A stretch of DNA of 64,000 nt from Neoarius graeffei (taxonomy: Eukaryota > Chordata > Actinopteri > Siluriformes > Ariidae), in the NCBI RefSeq assembly GCF_027579695.1, contig NC_083590.1, forward strand, positions 14,561,656 through 14,625,655, given 5' to 3'. Position 1 is the first letter of the stretch, and every line of letters begins with the position of its first letter. The notes under the pieces were generated by a model. That model was not told the DNA's origin and did no database searches. It saw only the letters and a list, made by a program, of their open reading frames with translations. Shown here piece by piece: positions 48,023-60,000 of this stretch. The position numbers and the translations under genes are program-made.

Positions 48023-48156
48023 TACATATGAGGGTAATTCAAAAGGTGCAAAAGGTGTGAAAGACATCCCCCATAATTCTACAAAGAAGGAATTCTCCAA
48101 TGGAAACACTGCTTGCAGAAGTAGAAGTGTTTAGACTTGAATGGAGGATATCTTAA

Positions 48157-48757
48157 AGGTAGACTGCCTTTCAGATTTTTCAACTGTAGGTCATAAAAAT
48201 AATTTTCCCTGACACCCAATTATTTTTTGTTTAGTGGACCGAAAGCTACTGAATTTGAATCACAGTCTTCCAATTTTATTAGTTTTTTTTAAATAGGTTT
48301 TGTTAATGAGTTTAGAGCCACATGGCCCTAAATTCTCCCCTATTTTTTCATGCTTCACCATGATCCAATTCAAGATACTACATCATGCATCACGTGTTGG
48401 GCTTTCCCTGTTCGCCCAAGGCATTGTGGGATACAAATTTGAAACAGGAGAGAAAAATGGAGGATGCGAGTGTGTGAATGAAACGTGAAAGACCGACTAC
48501 AGTAACAGAAAGTGAGAAGAAAAGACGTTATGTTGTGAAGGAAAGGAAATCTGTGCATGCGCACACAGACTTCCTCTGTCTGCTTGACTGCGCAAAGCGA
48601 GCGATTTCATGCACATTATTTGCTTGGGAATCCACTCAAATTAAATAACTTCCCAGCCACAGAATGGCCTGATATTTTGTGAGATATTATCACCATGACC
48701 AAATTTCAGAGGGAACTAAATTTTACCGATTTTATGTAATAGAAAGGCCGTCTAGCT
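48157..48757. mobile_element. TTAA-flanked MITE (Kolobok/piggyBac-like)
   Basis: The termini AGGTAGACTGCCTTTC and the complement AGCTAGACGGCCTTTC. TTAA on both sides (48153-48156, 48758-48761). It is 601 bp and non-coding, ending 228 bp before sphk1 exon 3. Confidence 0.8.
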
Positions 48758-48985
48758 TTAAACTGTCAGAATTAAGGGGTGCGCATTTAAAATTCCAGAG
48801 AAACTTATAATCCAGGAAAATACAGTCAAGGAGGGGGGATAAAAACTAACAACTAAGACAGACCTTTCAGAATAATTAAGCACCACTGCAGCAGTTTAAA
48901 GTCACTGACCTATATTTTCATAAAACATATGCGTACTTGAACTTTCCTTCTGAAATGAAAAAAAAAGATTGTTTTCTCTCCTCAG

Positions 48986-49080
48986 AGCATCAGAACCATG
49001 CCCGTGAGTTGGTAAGAAATGCTGATCTGTCACAGTGGAGCGCCATCATCATCTTGTCAGGGGACGGACTTCTGCATGAG
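48986..49080 (+). CDS. sphk1: sphk1 exon 3: catalytic SGDGL motif
   Basis: It reads EHQNHARELVRNADLSQWSA then IIILSGDGLLHE, ending at GAG|gtttgtg. SGDGLLHE holds the catalytic Asp of sphingosine kinases (Asp81 in human SPHK1). The acceptor is ctctcctcag, the length is 95 nt, and the phase goes from 1 to 0. The enzyme phosphorylates sphingosine to sphingosine-1-phosphate at the plasma membrane and cytosol. Confidence 0.95.
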
Positions 49081-49089
49081 GTTTGTGTT

Positions 49090-49128
<39 letters not shown>

Positions 49129-49158
49129 TAGCAAATAATTGCAGTATGTGTCCTGCAG

Positions 49159-49274
49159 GTGATCAATGGTTTGATGGAGAGGGAGGACTGGAATGAAGCG
49201 ATCCGCACTCCACTTGGCATTCTTCCTGGAGGATCTGGCAATGCACTGGCAGCATCAGTGCACCATTACACACA
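49159..49274 (+). CDS. sphk1: sphk1 exon 4: GGSGNALA ATP-binding loop
   Basis: It reads VINGLMEREDWNEAIRTPLG then ILPGGSGNALAASVHHYTQ, between tcctgcag and CA|GTGAGT. GGSGNALA is the conserved nucleotide-binding turn. VINGLMEREDW and NALAAS side with SPHK1 rather than SPHK2 (which has GLLDRPDW and NALAGA). Exon 3 is only 78 bp upstream; exon 5 is 14.4 kb downstream. Confidence 0.95.
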
Positions 49275-49489
49275 GTGAGTACTGATATAACACATGTACA
49301 ACTTTCGGTCTTGCAGAGAGGGTAATGTTGAATGAGGATGTGTGTTGAATTGTAGGGGTAGAACTGACTGCCAGTTAAACAGTTAAACAGCAGGGCACCA
49401 GATGATCAGAAAACTGCTGCCTCTATACATCTCTCACTTTCAGGGTTGTTAAATATTGTTGTTCAGGATTCTGTTTTGAATAATTGATA

Positions 49490-50330
49490 ATGCTCATCCT
49501 TCTGGGTCGAAGATGACCATGACTTCAATTTGGTGGGTGGTGGTTATGGGTCTGGAGGTGACTGATGAGGCCAGTCTGGGCTTTGAAGGTACGCCCACAT
49601 GTCAACATTCCACATGCCAAGGTTGAGTACCTTCACTATCTTTTTGTTGTATTTTGACTGCTGAGTGGGATCCCTGCTAGCCGCGGTGTGCTGGCCAGGG
49701 TGAGGTGAAGCAAGCTACACTTGGGGCACCTTTTCTAGCCCCTTCCTCTATGGAGGTGAGCAGAGCAAATCCTAAACAGGGCTGCTCAGACACCTGGGGG
49801 CTGCCGACCTCTGCTGCTGCTTTGTCCCTATGCCCTGGGCTGCCTGTGTGCAGGTTCGTGACTACAGCTTCCAGTGTTTCCACACCTGCTGCTTCGCCAC
49901 TTGCCCATCGCCACAGGACTTGAAATTGAATTTGAAGTCATGACTTGCGAGTGACTTTGATTACAGTGAGGGAGAGTTGCCTCTCTCCAGCCGTCAGCCT
50001 CACTCTCTTGTCCCAGCCTAACTGGGTCCAGGGACAAAGCAGAATCAAGACGGCTGGGGCTAGGTTGGGATGCAGTGGATGACCAACAGTATTCTACGTG
50101 TTGCACTGTGCCCTGATCGCGCTCCACAAACATTTTTTGGGGGTCTGCCTTCCTGCCTGTTGAACCACCAGGTGGTGGTCTCCTCCGCACAGTCTGCTGA
50201 GTCCAGTCTTCGGTCGTAACCCTGACCAGGGGGAGTGAGAGGTTTCTAGTGCTTGCTTAAAGCACCACCCCAGGCTAGTGGAGGGAAGGAGATGCCTTAC
50301 TACTCCATTGCATGGCAGTCAAGGACGGCA
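49490..50330. repeat. GC-rich block of unknown origin
   Basis: Markedly GC-richer than its surroundings (cctatgccctgggctgcctg, caggtggtggtctcctccg). Probably an interspersed element, family not recognised. Confidence 0.35.
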
Positions 50331-53300
50331 CATGCCCACTGTTTGAATAACTAACCAATCACTGACTAGCCTAGTTAAGTCTCTGCCATAACTCAGAGCA
50401 ACTGCATCAAATAGCTGCCTCACACTCTGGTTCTTTTCCAGCTTTTGCACTAACATCTTCCCTACTTCTATGCTAGATTATAGGAGCTAACATCAAAACC
50501 TGACAATGATCCCATATGTTTTAAGATTGTTAACATTTTTTTTTCCCTATTGTATGTGTACCACTTGTATCTGGTCTAGCAATAGCAAAGTCTCATTGTG
50601 ATATCAGCATAGCAGACAGCTGCTAACTTCTCTCAAGAAGAACTTATATACAGCATCATCAATTAGTACCAGAATAACACACACAGTCAGAACAAAATAA
50701 AGCTGACACTGTTGATGTCAATTACTTGTCAACTGGTAAATTACAAAGAGATCCATCTCTGAATCAGCCTTAATCAGACCCATATATGTCCTGGGGCCTC
50801 TGCAGTGCTAATATACTGCTTTAGCTTGTGGTGTGGATGAGTGCTTGTGTGACTTAAGATGGCGTCTGACAGCACTAATAAGGTCATTTATATGCATAGG
50901 ACACAGGAAATTAAACAGCAGAGGGTCTATTCATTACCCTAAGCACCCAAAGTCAAAGATTTCACACAGCTTATGTGAGATAGCACAGGCAGAAGGATGA
51001 GTTGTAGTCCATGGTGGAGGATGGGATGTTCTGTGTGTGTGTGTGTCAAGTCAAGTCAAGTTTATTTGTATAGCGCTTTTAACAAACATTGTCGCAAAGC
51101 AGCTTTACAGAATTTGAACGACTTAAAACATGAGCTAATTTTATCCCTAATCTATCCCCAATGAGCAAGCCTGTGGCGACGGTGGCAAGGAAAAACTCCC
51201 TCAGACGACATGAGGAAGAAACCTCGAGAGGAACCAGACTCAAAAGGGAACCCATCCTCATTTGGGCAACAACAGACAGCATGAGTATAATATTAACAGT
51301 TTTAAAATGAGGACAGTTTCATTGATGTTATAATTCTTCATTGATGGAAACTTGAGTGCAAAACTGTTCATGATAACTGCAGTCCTAAAGTTAGCACGTC
51401 AACTTTAGTCCTCAGCCATAAAAGCATTACTGTAAGAGTCCAGAGCATCCTCCAGGTATAACCCTCAACTGTCCTCATGGGGCCGTCCTTCACAGGAGCG
51501 ATGCGATAAAACTCCGACCAGACACAGGGCACCAGGATGGGTCAAGCAGGTCCGAGGGGCAGAAGAGGCCAGCATCTCAATCCCAGGACCAACATGCAAC
51601 TCAGAGGGACAGATTGGTGGGGGGGAAGAAAACACATGTTGTTAGGTATGCCCTAAAAATGACAAGTATTAAATCTGTGTGGTAGGCTTGCAGAGACGAG
51701 AGTCTTGACATCAGGCATAATACACAACAATGGCATGTTAATATGGTTAAAAAATATCATGACCTGCTCTGGCTGGATGCTTGATTGGGTGATGGGAGCA
51801 CACTCCTCAGCAATGATGAGATGCAGATGGGACCCTTAGGGCTAGCCAAGACAATTCAGTTACATTTCACCAGGTCTGGGACATGCGACAGAAAGTCTGA
51901 CGGCCGATTCCCTGCAGGCTACGATAGCCAGTCGAGGTCTCCACCCTCTCCACCAGAAGGTTTTCTGTTGACTCCATGTAACTCAGAGGGATAGATTTGG
52001 GGGGGGGGGGAGAAAACGCAGGTTGTTAGGTATGCCCAATGTCACCTGAATAAGTAGAAGCAGTATACATATTGCACCGAGTACAAGCAGGGACTCCGGC
52101 AACTAACTATGACAGCATAACTAAAAGGAGAGAGCCAGAAGGTAACACAGGCATGAGGGAGCCCCGAGACATAAAGCAGCCAGCCACTACACCGTCAACA
52201 AACTCGAGTGAGCAAGCGAGTGGGGACTGACAGCATCCATACATCCCAGTTTACCAAAACACTCTATGTCTGAGGACCCTCCAGATCTACACCTTTACCT
52301 CATAAACACCATTAATAAAAGGCTTGACTAAACAGATATGTTTTCAGCCTAGACTTAAATGCTGAGACTGTGTCTGATTCCTGAACATTACTTGGAAGGC
52401 TGTTCCATAACTGTGGGGCTTTGTAAGAAAACGCTCTGTCCCCTGATGTAGCCTTCACTATACGAGATACCAGCAGATAGCCTGCACCTTTTGATCTAAG
52501 TAGGCGTGGTGGGTCATAGAGGAGCAGAAGTTCACTCAGGTACTGTGGTGCAAGACCATTTAGTGCTTTAAAGGTCAATAGTAGTATTTTATAATCAATA
52601 CGAAATTTGATCGGGAGCCAATGCAGTGTGGATAAGACAGGTGTGATGTGGTCATATTTTCTAGTTCTAGCAAGGACTCTTGCTGCTGCATTCTGAACTA
52701 ACTGGAGCTTATTTATGCACTTATTGGAACATCCAGACAGTAAGGCATTACAATAATCCAACCTGGAGGTAACGAAAGCATGGACTAGTTTTTCTGCGTC
52801 ATGCAATGACATTAAATTTCTTATCTTTGCAATATTTCTGAGATGAAAGAAAGCTATCTGGGTGATGTTATCAATGTGAGTTTCGAATGAAAGACTGGGG
52901 TCAATAATCACTCCGAGGTCTTTTACTGCTGCACGTGAAGAAACAGAAAGGCCATCCAGAGTCACTGTGTTATCAGAAAACTTACTTCTAGCTGTATGTG
53001 GTCCTAGCACAAATACTTCAGTCTTGTCAGAGTTAAGCAGAAGGAAATTAATAAGCATCCAGTGTCTAATGTCCTTAACACATTCCTCAATTCTATTAAG
53101 CTGGTGTCTCTCATCAGGTTTTGCAGAGACATACAACTGTGTGTCATCAGTATAACAGTGGAAACTAATACAGTGTTTACGAATAATATCACCCAGAGGT
53201 AACAGAAAAAAGCAGTGGACCCAAAACAAAACCTTGTGGAACACCAAACTTTACCTCAGTACGTCTAGAAATATCACCATTTATATCAACATACTGATAA

Positions 53301-54668
53301 CGATCAGTTAGATAAGACCTGAGCCAGGAGAGGGCCATTCCCTTAACTCCCACAACATTTTCTAGTCTATCCAGAAGAATGGAATGATCAATGGTATCAA
53401 ATGCTGCACTAAGGTCAAGCAACACAAGTAGCAAGACACAGCCCTGATCAGACGCCAACAGTAGGTCGTTTACTACTTTAACCAGTGCTGTCTCTGTGCT
53501 ATGATGAGGTCTAAATTCTGACTGATACATTTCATGGATGTTATTCCTATGTAAATATGAGCATAACTGTTGTGCCACAGCTTTTTCAAGGATCTTGGAG
53601 ATAAAGGGGAGGTTTGCTATTGGCCGATAATTGGACAGCTGACAGGGATCAAGGTCAGGTTTTTTAATCAGGGGTTTGATAACTGCTAGTTTAAAGGATT
53701 TGGGTACATAGCCAATCGTAAAAGAAGAATTTATTATTTTAAGAAGCGGTTAAATTACTCCAGGTATTATCTGTTTGAATAGATGTGTTGGTGAGGGATC
53801 TAGTACGCAAGTTGAGGCTTTTGATGTAGAGATTAATGAAAGCAATTCATTTTCTTTAAGGGGAGTAAAACATTCTAACTGATGATCTGATACAGTTATA
53901 TAGTTAACTACAAGGTCACTTTCATTGTCTGATCTTAAATTAGTATTTTGAATTTTTTGTCGGATATTCTCAATTTTGTCATTAAAAAAATTCATGAAGT
54001 CGTTGCTACTACATACTGCAGGTGTGCATGTGTCTATAGTGGACTTATTCCTGGTTAATTTTGCTACAGTATTAAATAGGAATCTAGGATTATTTTTGTT
54101 ATCTTCTATTAGGGAGGAGAAATATGTTGATCTCGCAGCACTAAGAGCTTTTCTATACTTCAGGAAGCTCTCCTTCCAAGCTAATTTGAACACTACCAAT
54201 TTTGTTTGACGCCATTTACGTTCCAATTTTCGAATGGTCTGTTTTAATGTGTGAGTGTCATCATTATACAAGGGTGCTAATTTTTTGTCTCTGACCATTT
54301 TCCTTTTTAAAGGAGCTACATTATCTAAAGTATGGCGGAACGTTGACTCTAAGCATTCAGTTGCCTGATCAAGTTCTGCAGGGGCTGACAGTGACCCAAT
54401 CAAAGTTGACAACTCTGGGAGATCATTTATAAAGCTCTGTGCAGTAGTTGACATGAAAGTACGTTTAATACAGTAGCGTGGTGAGGTGCATATATTATCA
54501 CTCAGTCATAGTTTGAATGAGATGAGATAATGATCTGAGATAACTTCAGACTGTGGAAGTGTGACTATATTGTCTACGTTTAATCTGAATGTTAGTATTA
54601 GATCGAGGGTGTGACCACTATTATGGGTCGGTCCTATGACACTCTGCTTAATCCCTACTTATATCTAA

Positions 54669-55358
54669 TGCCGCTTTTCCACTACAAACGCGGCTGAGTC
54701 GGGCTGAGCCGTGCCGTGCTGAGTCGAGCTGAGTGGGGCTGTTGGAGTTGCATTTCGACTACAACCGCGCTGAACCGTGCTGGCTGGAAGTGGGTGGACA
54801 CTTTGGGTGGAGTTAGCGAAAGTGGGTGGACGTCACGTGATGTCGTTAGGCGGCGCAAACAGTGACATCAGTGAGCGTTTAAGCGGTAGTCTCACGACCC
54901 GAATAATAAACAATAAACATGGACATGGAGTCGTTAGTGTTGCTGGTCTTGGTTCTGTGGCTTATTGTCACCGACAACGCCAACAGATACTGGCAAGAGC
55001 GTATAGATGAGGCGAGGCGCATAAGGCTTCAGAAATTCTCGTAATTCGTAATTATTCTTCTTCCGGGTTTACGGTGTTTACAGATCCCAGCGTGCTCGCG
55101 GGGCATGTGTGGGCATGTGAGGACACTCCTCCTCACCAATCAGTGCACAGGGGAGTGTCTGCTCACGCCCCCAGCCTCACTCAGCTCGCTTTGGCTCGCT
55201 TCAGCCCCACTCCAAAACGGTGCGAGTTTTAGGGGCTAAGCAGGGCTGAAGCGAGCTGAGTCGTGCTGTTTTTTGGTAGTCGAAACGCGAGCCGTGTCGG
55301 GCTGAAGTGAGCTGAAGCGAGCTGAAGTGAGCTGAAAAAGGGTAGTGGAAAAGGGCCA
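54669..55358. mobile_element. PIF/Harbinger-type MITE in the LINE endonuclease
   Basis: The ends TGCCGCTTTTCCACTAC and the complement TGGCCCTTTTCCACTAC. TAA duplication (54666-54668, 55359-55361), as in PIF/Harbinger. The ends carry many gctgag / agctgaag direct repeats. A 41-codon frame lies inside at 54919-55044. Confidence 0.82.
54919..55044 (+). CDS. Short hydrophobic ORF in the Harbinger-type MITE
   Basis: ATG MDMESLVLLVLVLWLIVTDN then NANRYWQERIDEARRIRLQ, stop TAA. A hydrophobic segment followed by a charged helix. I do not recognise it; it could be a leftover first exon of the autonomous element or chance. Confidence 0.3.
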   Translation: MDMESLVLLVLVLWLIVTDNANRYWQERIDEARRIRLQKFS

Positions 55359-56257
55359 TAAGATGGACACAAACGCTGTTTTTAAATGGTCTTCTGGGTT
55401 ATCGAAGTGAATATTAAAATCTCCGACAACTAAAGCTTTGTCTAAGGAAATAACCAGATCTGAGATAAAATCTGCAAATTCAGAAAGAAACTCAGAATAT
55501 GGCCCCAGGGGCCTGTAAATAATAAGCAATGGAATTAACTGGGTAGACTTATTTTTCGAGGCTACATACATTATATGAGTATGAAGAACTTCAAATGTAT
55601 TAAGTTTATAACCAGGTTTTTGTGTTACACCTAGATAATCGTTATAAATAACCGCAACGCCTCCTCCTCTGCCAGTGAGACGAGGCTGGTGTATATTACT
55701 GTATCCAGGAGGACTCGCTTCATTTAATGCTATATATTAATTTGGCTTAATCCATGTTTCAGTTAAACAAAGTACATTAAACTCCTGATCAGTAATGAGT
55801 TCATTAACCATTAGCGCTTTAGATATAAGAGATCTAATATTTAATAGCCCCACCTTTAGATCAAAGGTGCTGGCAGCAGCTATACAATCAGTATGATCTA
55901 ATTTTATATTGATTAGGTTACTGGAACAAACTCTCTGAAAATTTCTACCTTTTTGTTGAGCTCGGGGAACAGACACAGTCTCGATGTAGTGGACCCTGAG
56001 TGACGACTCTGTGCAGCTAGCAGACAGTCGGTTTAGCCTGTTTGTCTGCTCCCTGGCCTTGGCTCTGGATTGTCAGAAATTAACTAGGCCTGTTCTGAGA
56101 CTATGACCTATGCTGCAGGAAATGAGAGCAGCACCTTCCCGAGTGGGATGGATACCATCCCACCCTAACAGGCCAGCAGTGCCTTCAAAATTAGCCCAAT
56201 TATCTATAAAGCCCACACTGTTTTCAGAGCACCACCTGGACAACCAGCAGTTCAGTG

Positions 56258-56969
56258 TGTAGCATCAGCCACATAAAGTTTTATTTATCAGTAGCGTAAA
56301 ATAGTATCTATGTCTAAGACACTTCTTTATATTTCGTATTAAAACGTCTATGTAAAGTAAGACATAGAAAGCCTCACTTTAAGAGAAATTCAGGGCGAGC
56401 GTGAGCCTAGGAAGTCTATAGGGTTCTTCTCTGTCACTCACCCTGTCACTGACACACGCACACACCTCCTCACTCCCTGTCCTATGGCCTTAGACCCTTT
56501 AAATCACATGCTCGTTTTTTGAATGGGGGAAGCGGAAAGAGGAATGAATGGAGGTAGATGGAAGCCGGTGCAAGTACATTCTGACATCCTTCAGTATTCT
56601 TCAATGCTCCGAAATAGATTGACTGCAACACGCTTATGGATTACTTTTTTTCTTCTTCGACCTTTTTGAGGAAGGTACAGACGGACTTAAACCCACATCT
56701 GAAGAGGTCAGATCGCTCCTTTTTTGTTTCCTATTTTTTTTTGCTGGCGAGGATTGTTTTGTTTTTGGAAAGCGCACGGGCAGTGCGCGGTTTTTGTTAT
56801 ACTGCTTACGCAGTGGTTGAACTAAAGACTCTGCCCTGAAGGCTATCCTCTCACTCTCTCTCACTCTGCACCATCATCCAATAAAATATTCACATTGGAA
56901 ATATGTTGTAGGCGCGTTTCATGCATTAAGTTATAAGATTTGTTAACGACTCGTATCGAGTTCGTTACA
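56258..56969 (+). repeat. 5' LTR of Ty3/gypsy retrotransposon
   Basis: TGTAGCATCAG ... TTCGTTACA (712 bp), TG...CA ends, with an ataaaatattcacattg poly(A)-type signal near the end. The matching 3' LTR differs at roughly twenty positions. Immediately downstream tggagaccccagtgagg is a likely tRNA primer-binding site. The duplication AGTG lies at 56254-56257. Confidence 0.93.
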
Positions 56970-57068
56970 GTGGAGACCCCAGTGAGGAACTTGAACGCGG
57001 TTTCTTTCTAACTTTAATTTTTCACCTTTCACCTACTAATAGTCTTCCTTTTCTGTCCTTCATCATAT

Positions 57069-60000
57069 ATGGCAGAGCAGCTTGCTGAGGTGGCTTTAGA
57101 GCCATTACGTGAGTCATCTGAACAGAGAGGGTTAGACAGGCCGTCAATATCCATTGATGCTGAAATGGCACATCTAGCGCACCCTCACATTACCTTTAGA
57201 GAACGGGTAGATCATCTCACTGAATCCCTTGGTAGCCTGTATCTTGGTGAGGACGAGAGCAGAACTACAAGCTCTAATGTTGAAGGTGGGGAGGGTGATG
57301 ATTATAATGAGGAGGAAGAGATTAACGATGACGGTGAAGATGAAACGAATGTTACCGTGTCTCATGCGTCTGTCCACCAAGTGGAAATACATGAACTCAG
57401 AAAAGCACTTAATGAAATGAAAATTCGTTTGACTGATCTAGAAACGCAAGTGTCTGAATCAAACACCAGTATCATTAACAGAGAAGGTTTAATGAGACAA
57501 ATGGTTGACAATAAAATTGAGACAGTGAAAACTTCTGCTGTTAATATTGTCATGAAACTGGAGGATGCAGTTGTGCGCTGCTTACAAAGACGTGACCATC
57601 AGTGGGAAGCTCAGCTGAGGCACTTAAAACTCACCAGCACACCCAAACTGTCTCCTGTGAATCAGACAGAAGGACAATCACCTGTGAGGTTGCAATATGA
57701 CACTCAGAGCCCCCCTAGCTTTACTGGTGTAAGAACATCTAAGCTCCCCATTAAATTGAATTTTCCCAAATTTGGTGGTGACAGTGAAATAAAAGACCCC
57801 ATGACTTACATAGAGCTATGTAAGGAATTTCTGGATTTAAGACCCACACCAGACAATGAAATATTAGCCACACTGTCTTCTGTGCTGAAAGGTCCAGCCA
57901 AAAGCTGGTGGATAGCAGAGCGGAAGAACATCCATACATGGGAGGAATTTAAAACTGCATTCCTATCAGCATTCTTGTCCACTGATTTTGTTCAGGAAAT
58001 TGAAGAACGGTTGCGTACTCATATCCAAAGTCTAAATGAGCCCATTAGGGACTTTGCTTACGATTATAGAGCTCTCTGTCTGAAATGGAAGCCCGACATT
58101 GATGAGGCTACATTGGTCCGCCACATTCTCAGTAATGCCAATCCGAAAATCACTTCAGGCCTACGTGGAACAGTAAACACAGTGGCTGAATTAGTGAAAG
58201 TAGGCAGCATGATCGAGAATGATCTAGCATCAATGAAAAATTATTGGGCACGAGTTAATAATGAGAAAGCAGCTAAACAGCAACCAAAGACAAAAAAAGC
58301 TGAAGTGATTGTTGTGAAATCTGAAACACACTCCCATGCTCCTCCCAAACATCTACCGTCTCTCCTGGCCGTCAATCTCTCTATCAGAGGTTTCCAAGGA
58401 GCCGCCCTGCTGGACACAGGGAGTACTTTCTCTCTGATGCGTGACAAACTGTGGCAGCAGGTTAAGAAGCCACAGGAAAACCTGTCACCTTGTGGTGATC
58501 AGGAGTTTGCCCTGGCCAATGGGACAGCCAAAAAGGCCTTAGGGATAGTTAACTGTACCCTTGACCTCCATAACACGTACTGGACACACTCCATGTATGT
58601 CTTATCTGATGAAGATCTGGCTTTCCCTCTTATCTTAGGCCTAGACTTCTTACAAAAGAGTGGCATGCACCTGGATTTTAGGCGGGGAACCTATGGAGTA
58701 AAAAATGGAGGGAAAATAACATACTATCCGCACCCTGACCAGAACGAGTGGGGAAATGAATGGGGTACAGTGGAACCAGCAAGAGTTCACATCTATTATG
58801 CTCTGCCTCATAGAAAGCCAGCACCTAACACATCTGTTCATCTTAGCATCTTGTCTGACTTACCCCAGCAGCCTAGGCCTGAGCTGCTACAGCTGATGAA
58901 TAAGTGGCCGTCCGTCTGCTCTGGAAGACTTGGGAGGACGACCGCTGTAGAACACACCATCCGGCTGACCGATGACATCCCTTTGCGCTGTCCATCTTAT
59001 CGAGTGTCTCCACTAAAGAGGGAGATTATCCAGCAGCAACTGAAGGAGATGGAAGCCGATGGGATTATTGAGCCTTCCTCCTCCCCATGGGCCTCTCCAG
59101 TTGTTCTAGTGCCCAAGCCTGAAGGGAAATGGCGATTTTGTGTCGATTACAGGCGCCTGAATAAAAAGACTCTGTTTGATGCCTATCCAATGCCAAAGAT
59201 CCATGACATCCTTGAGTCCTTTTCTGGTGCATCTGTATTTAGCTCTCTAGATCTACGCTCAGGATACTGGCAAGTCCCAATGGACAAGGCCAGTGTTGAA
59301 AAAACAGCATTCATCACGCCTTATGGTCTCTTCCATTTCCTTTCAATGCCTTTCGGTCTCAAGAACTCGGGAGCCACATTTCAGAGGCTTATGGAGACAG
59401 TCCTGGCTGAATTGAAGGGGGTATGCTGTTTTGTTTACATAGACGACATTATTGTCTTTTCAAAGTCTGAAGCTGCCCACCTGGCTGATCTGAGGAAGGT
59501 GTTTGAGAAGCTCCATCTAGCCTCACTGACCCTCAACCTGAAGAAATGTCATTTCTTCAAGACCTCCTTGATGTTCTTAGGCCATCAAGTGTCCAGCCAG
59601 GGTATTGCAGCTGACTCTGAGAAGCTCAAGGCCATCAGTGACTATCCTAGGCCTCAAAGCATCAAAGAGCTCCAGAGGTTTCTGGGTCTTGCCAGCTGGT
59701 ATCATAAATTCATTAAAAACTTTGCAGATCTGGCCGCCCCTCTTCACAATCTCAAAAAGAAGGATGTTGAATGGAAGTGGACGAAGGACTGTGAGAGGAG
59801 CTGGGAAAGACTGAAAGAGGCACTACAATCTCCCCCGGTGCTTGCTCATCCAGACCTGTCGAAGTCCTTTAAGGTTGCCACGGATGCTAGTGATATTGGG
59901 CTAGGTGCAGTATTGACACAGGACGATGATGACGGCGAACACGCTATTGCCTTTGCTTCCCGCCTACTGAATGGGGCAGAGAGAAACTACTCTACATCTG

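Larger units (their letters stand above)
52312..55976 (-). pseudogene. LINE ORF2: endonuclease plus reverse transcriptase, multiply broken
   Basis: 55976 onward: LKVGLLNIRSLISKALMVNE and LCLTETWIKPN, then an in-frame stop, then RGGGVAVIYND and LVVGDFNIHFDNPEDHLKTA (endonuclease). After the MITE: GPTHNSGHTLDLIL and SEVISDHY. The 54454-53750 frame ends in a nonsense codon. 53578-53189 has [20 protein letters not shown] and [14 protein letters not shown], then a frameshift. 53247-52312 has CYTDDTQLY (YxDD box), VKDLGVIIDPSLSF and PQLWNSLPSNVQ. Inactive. Confidence 0.88.
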
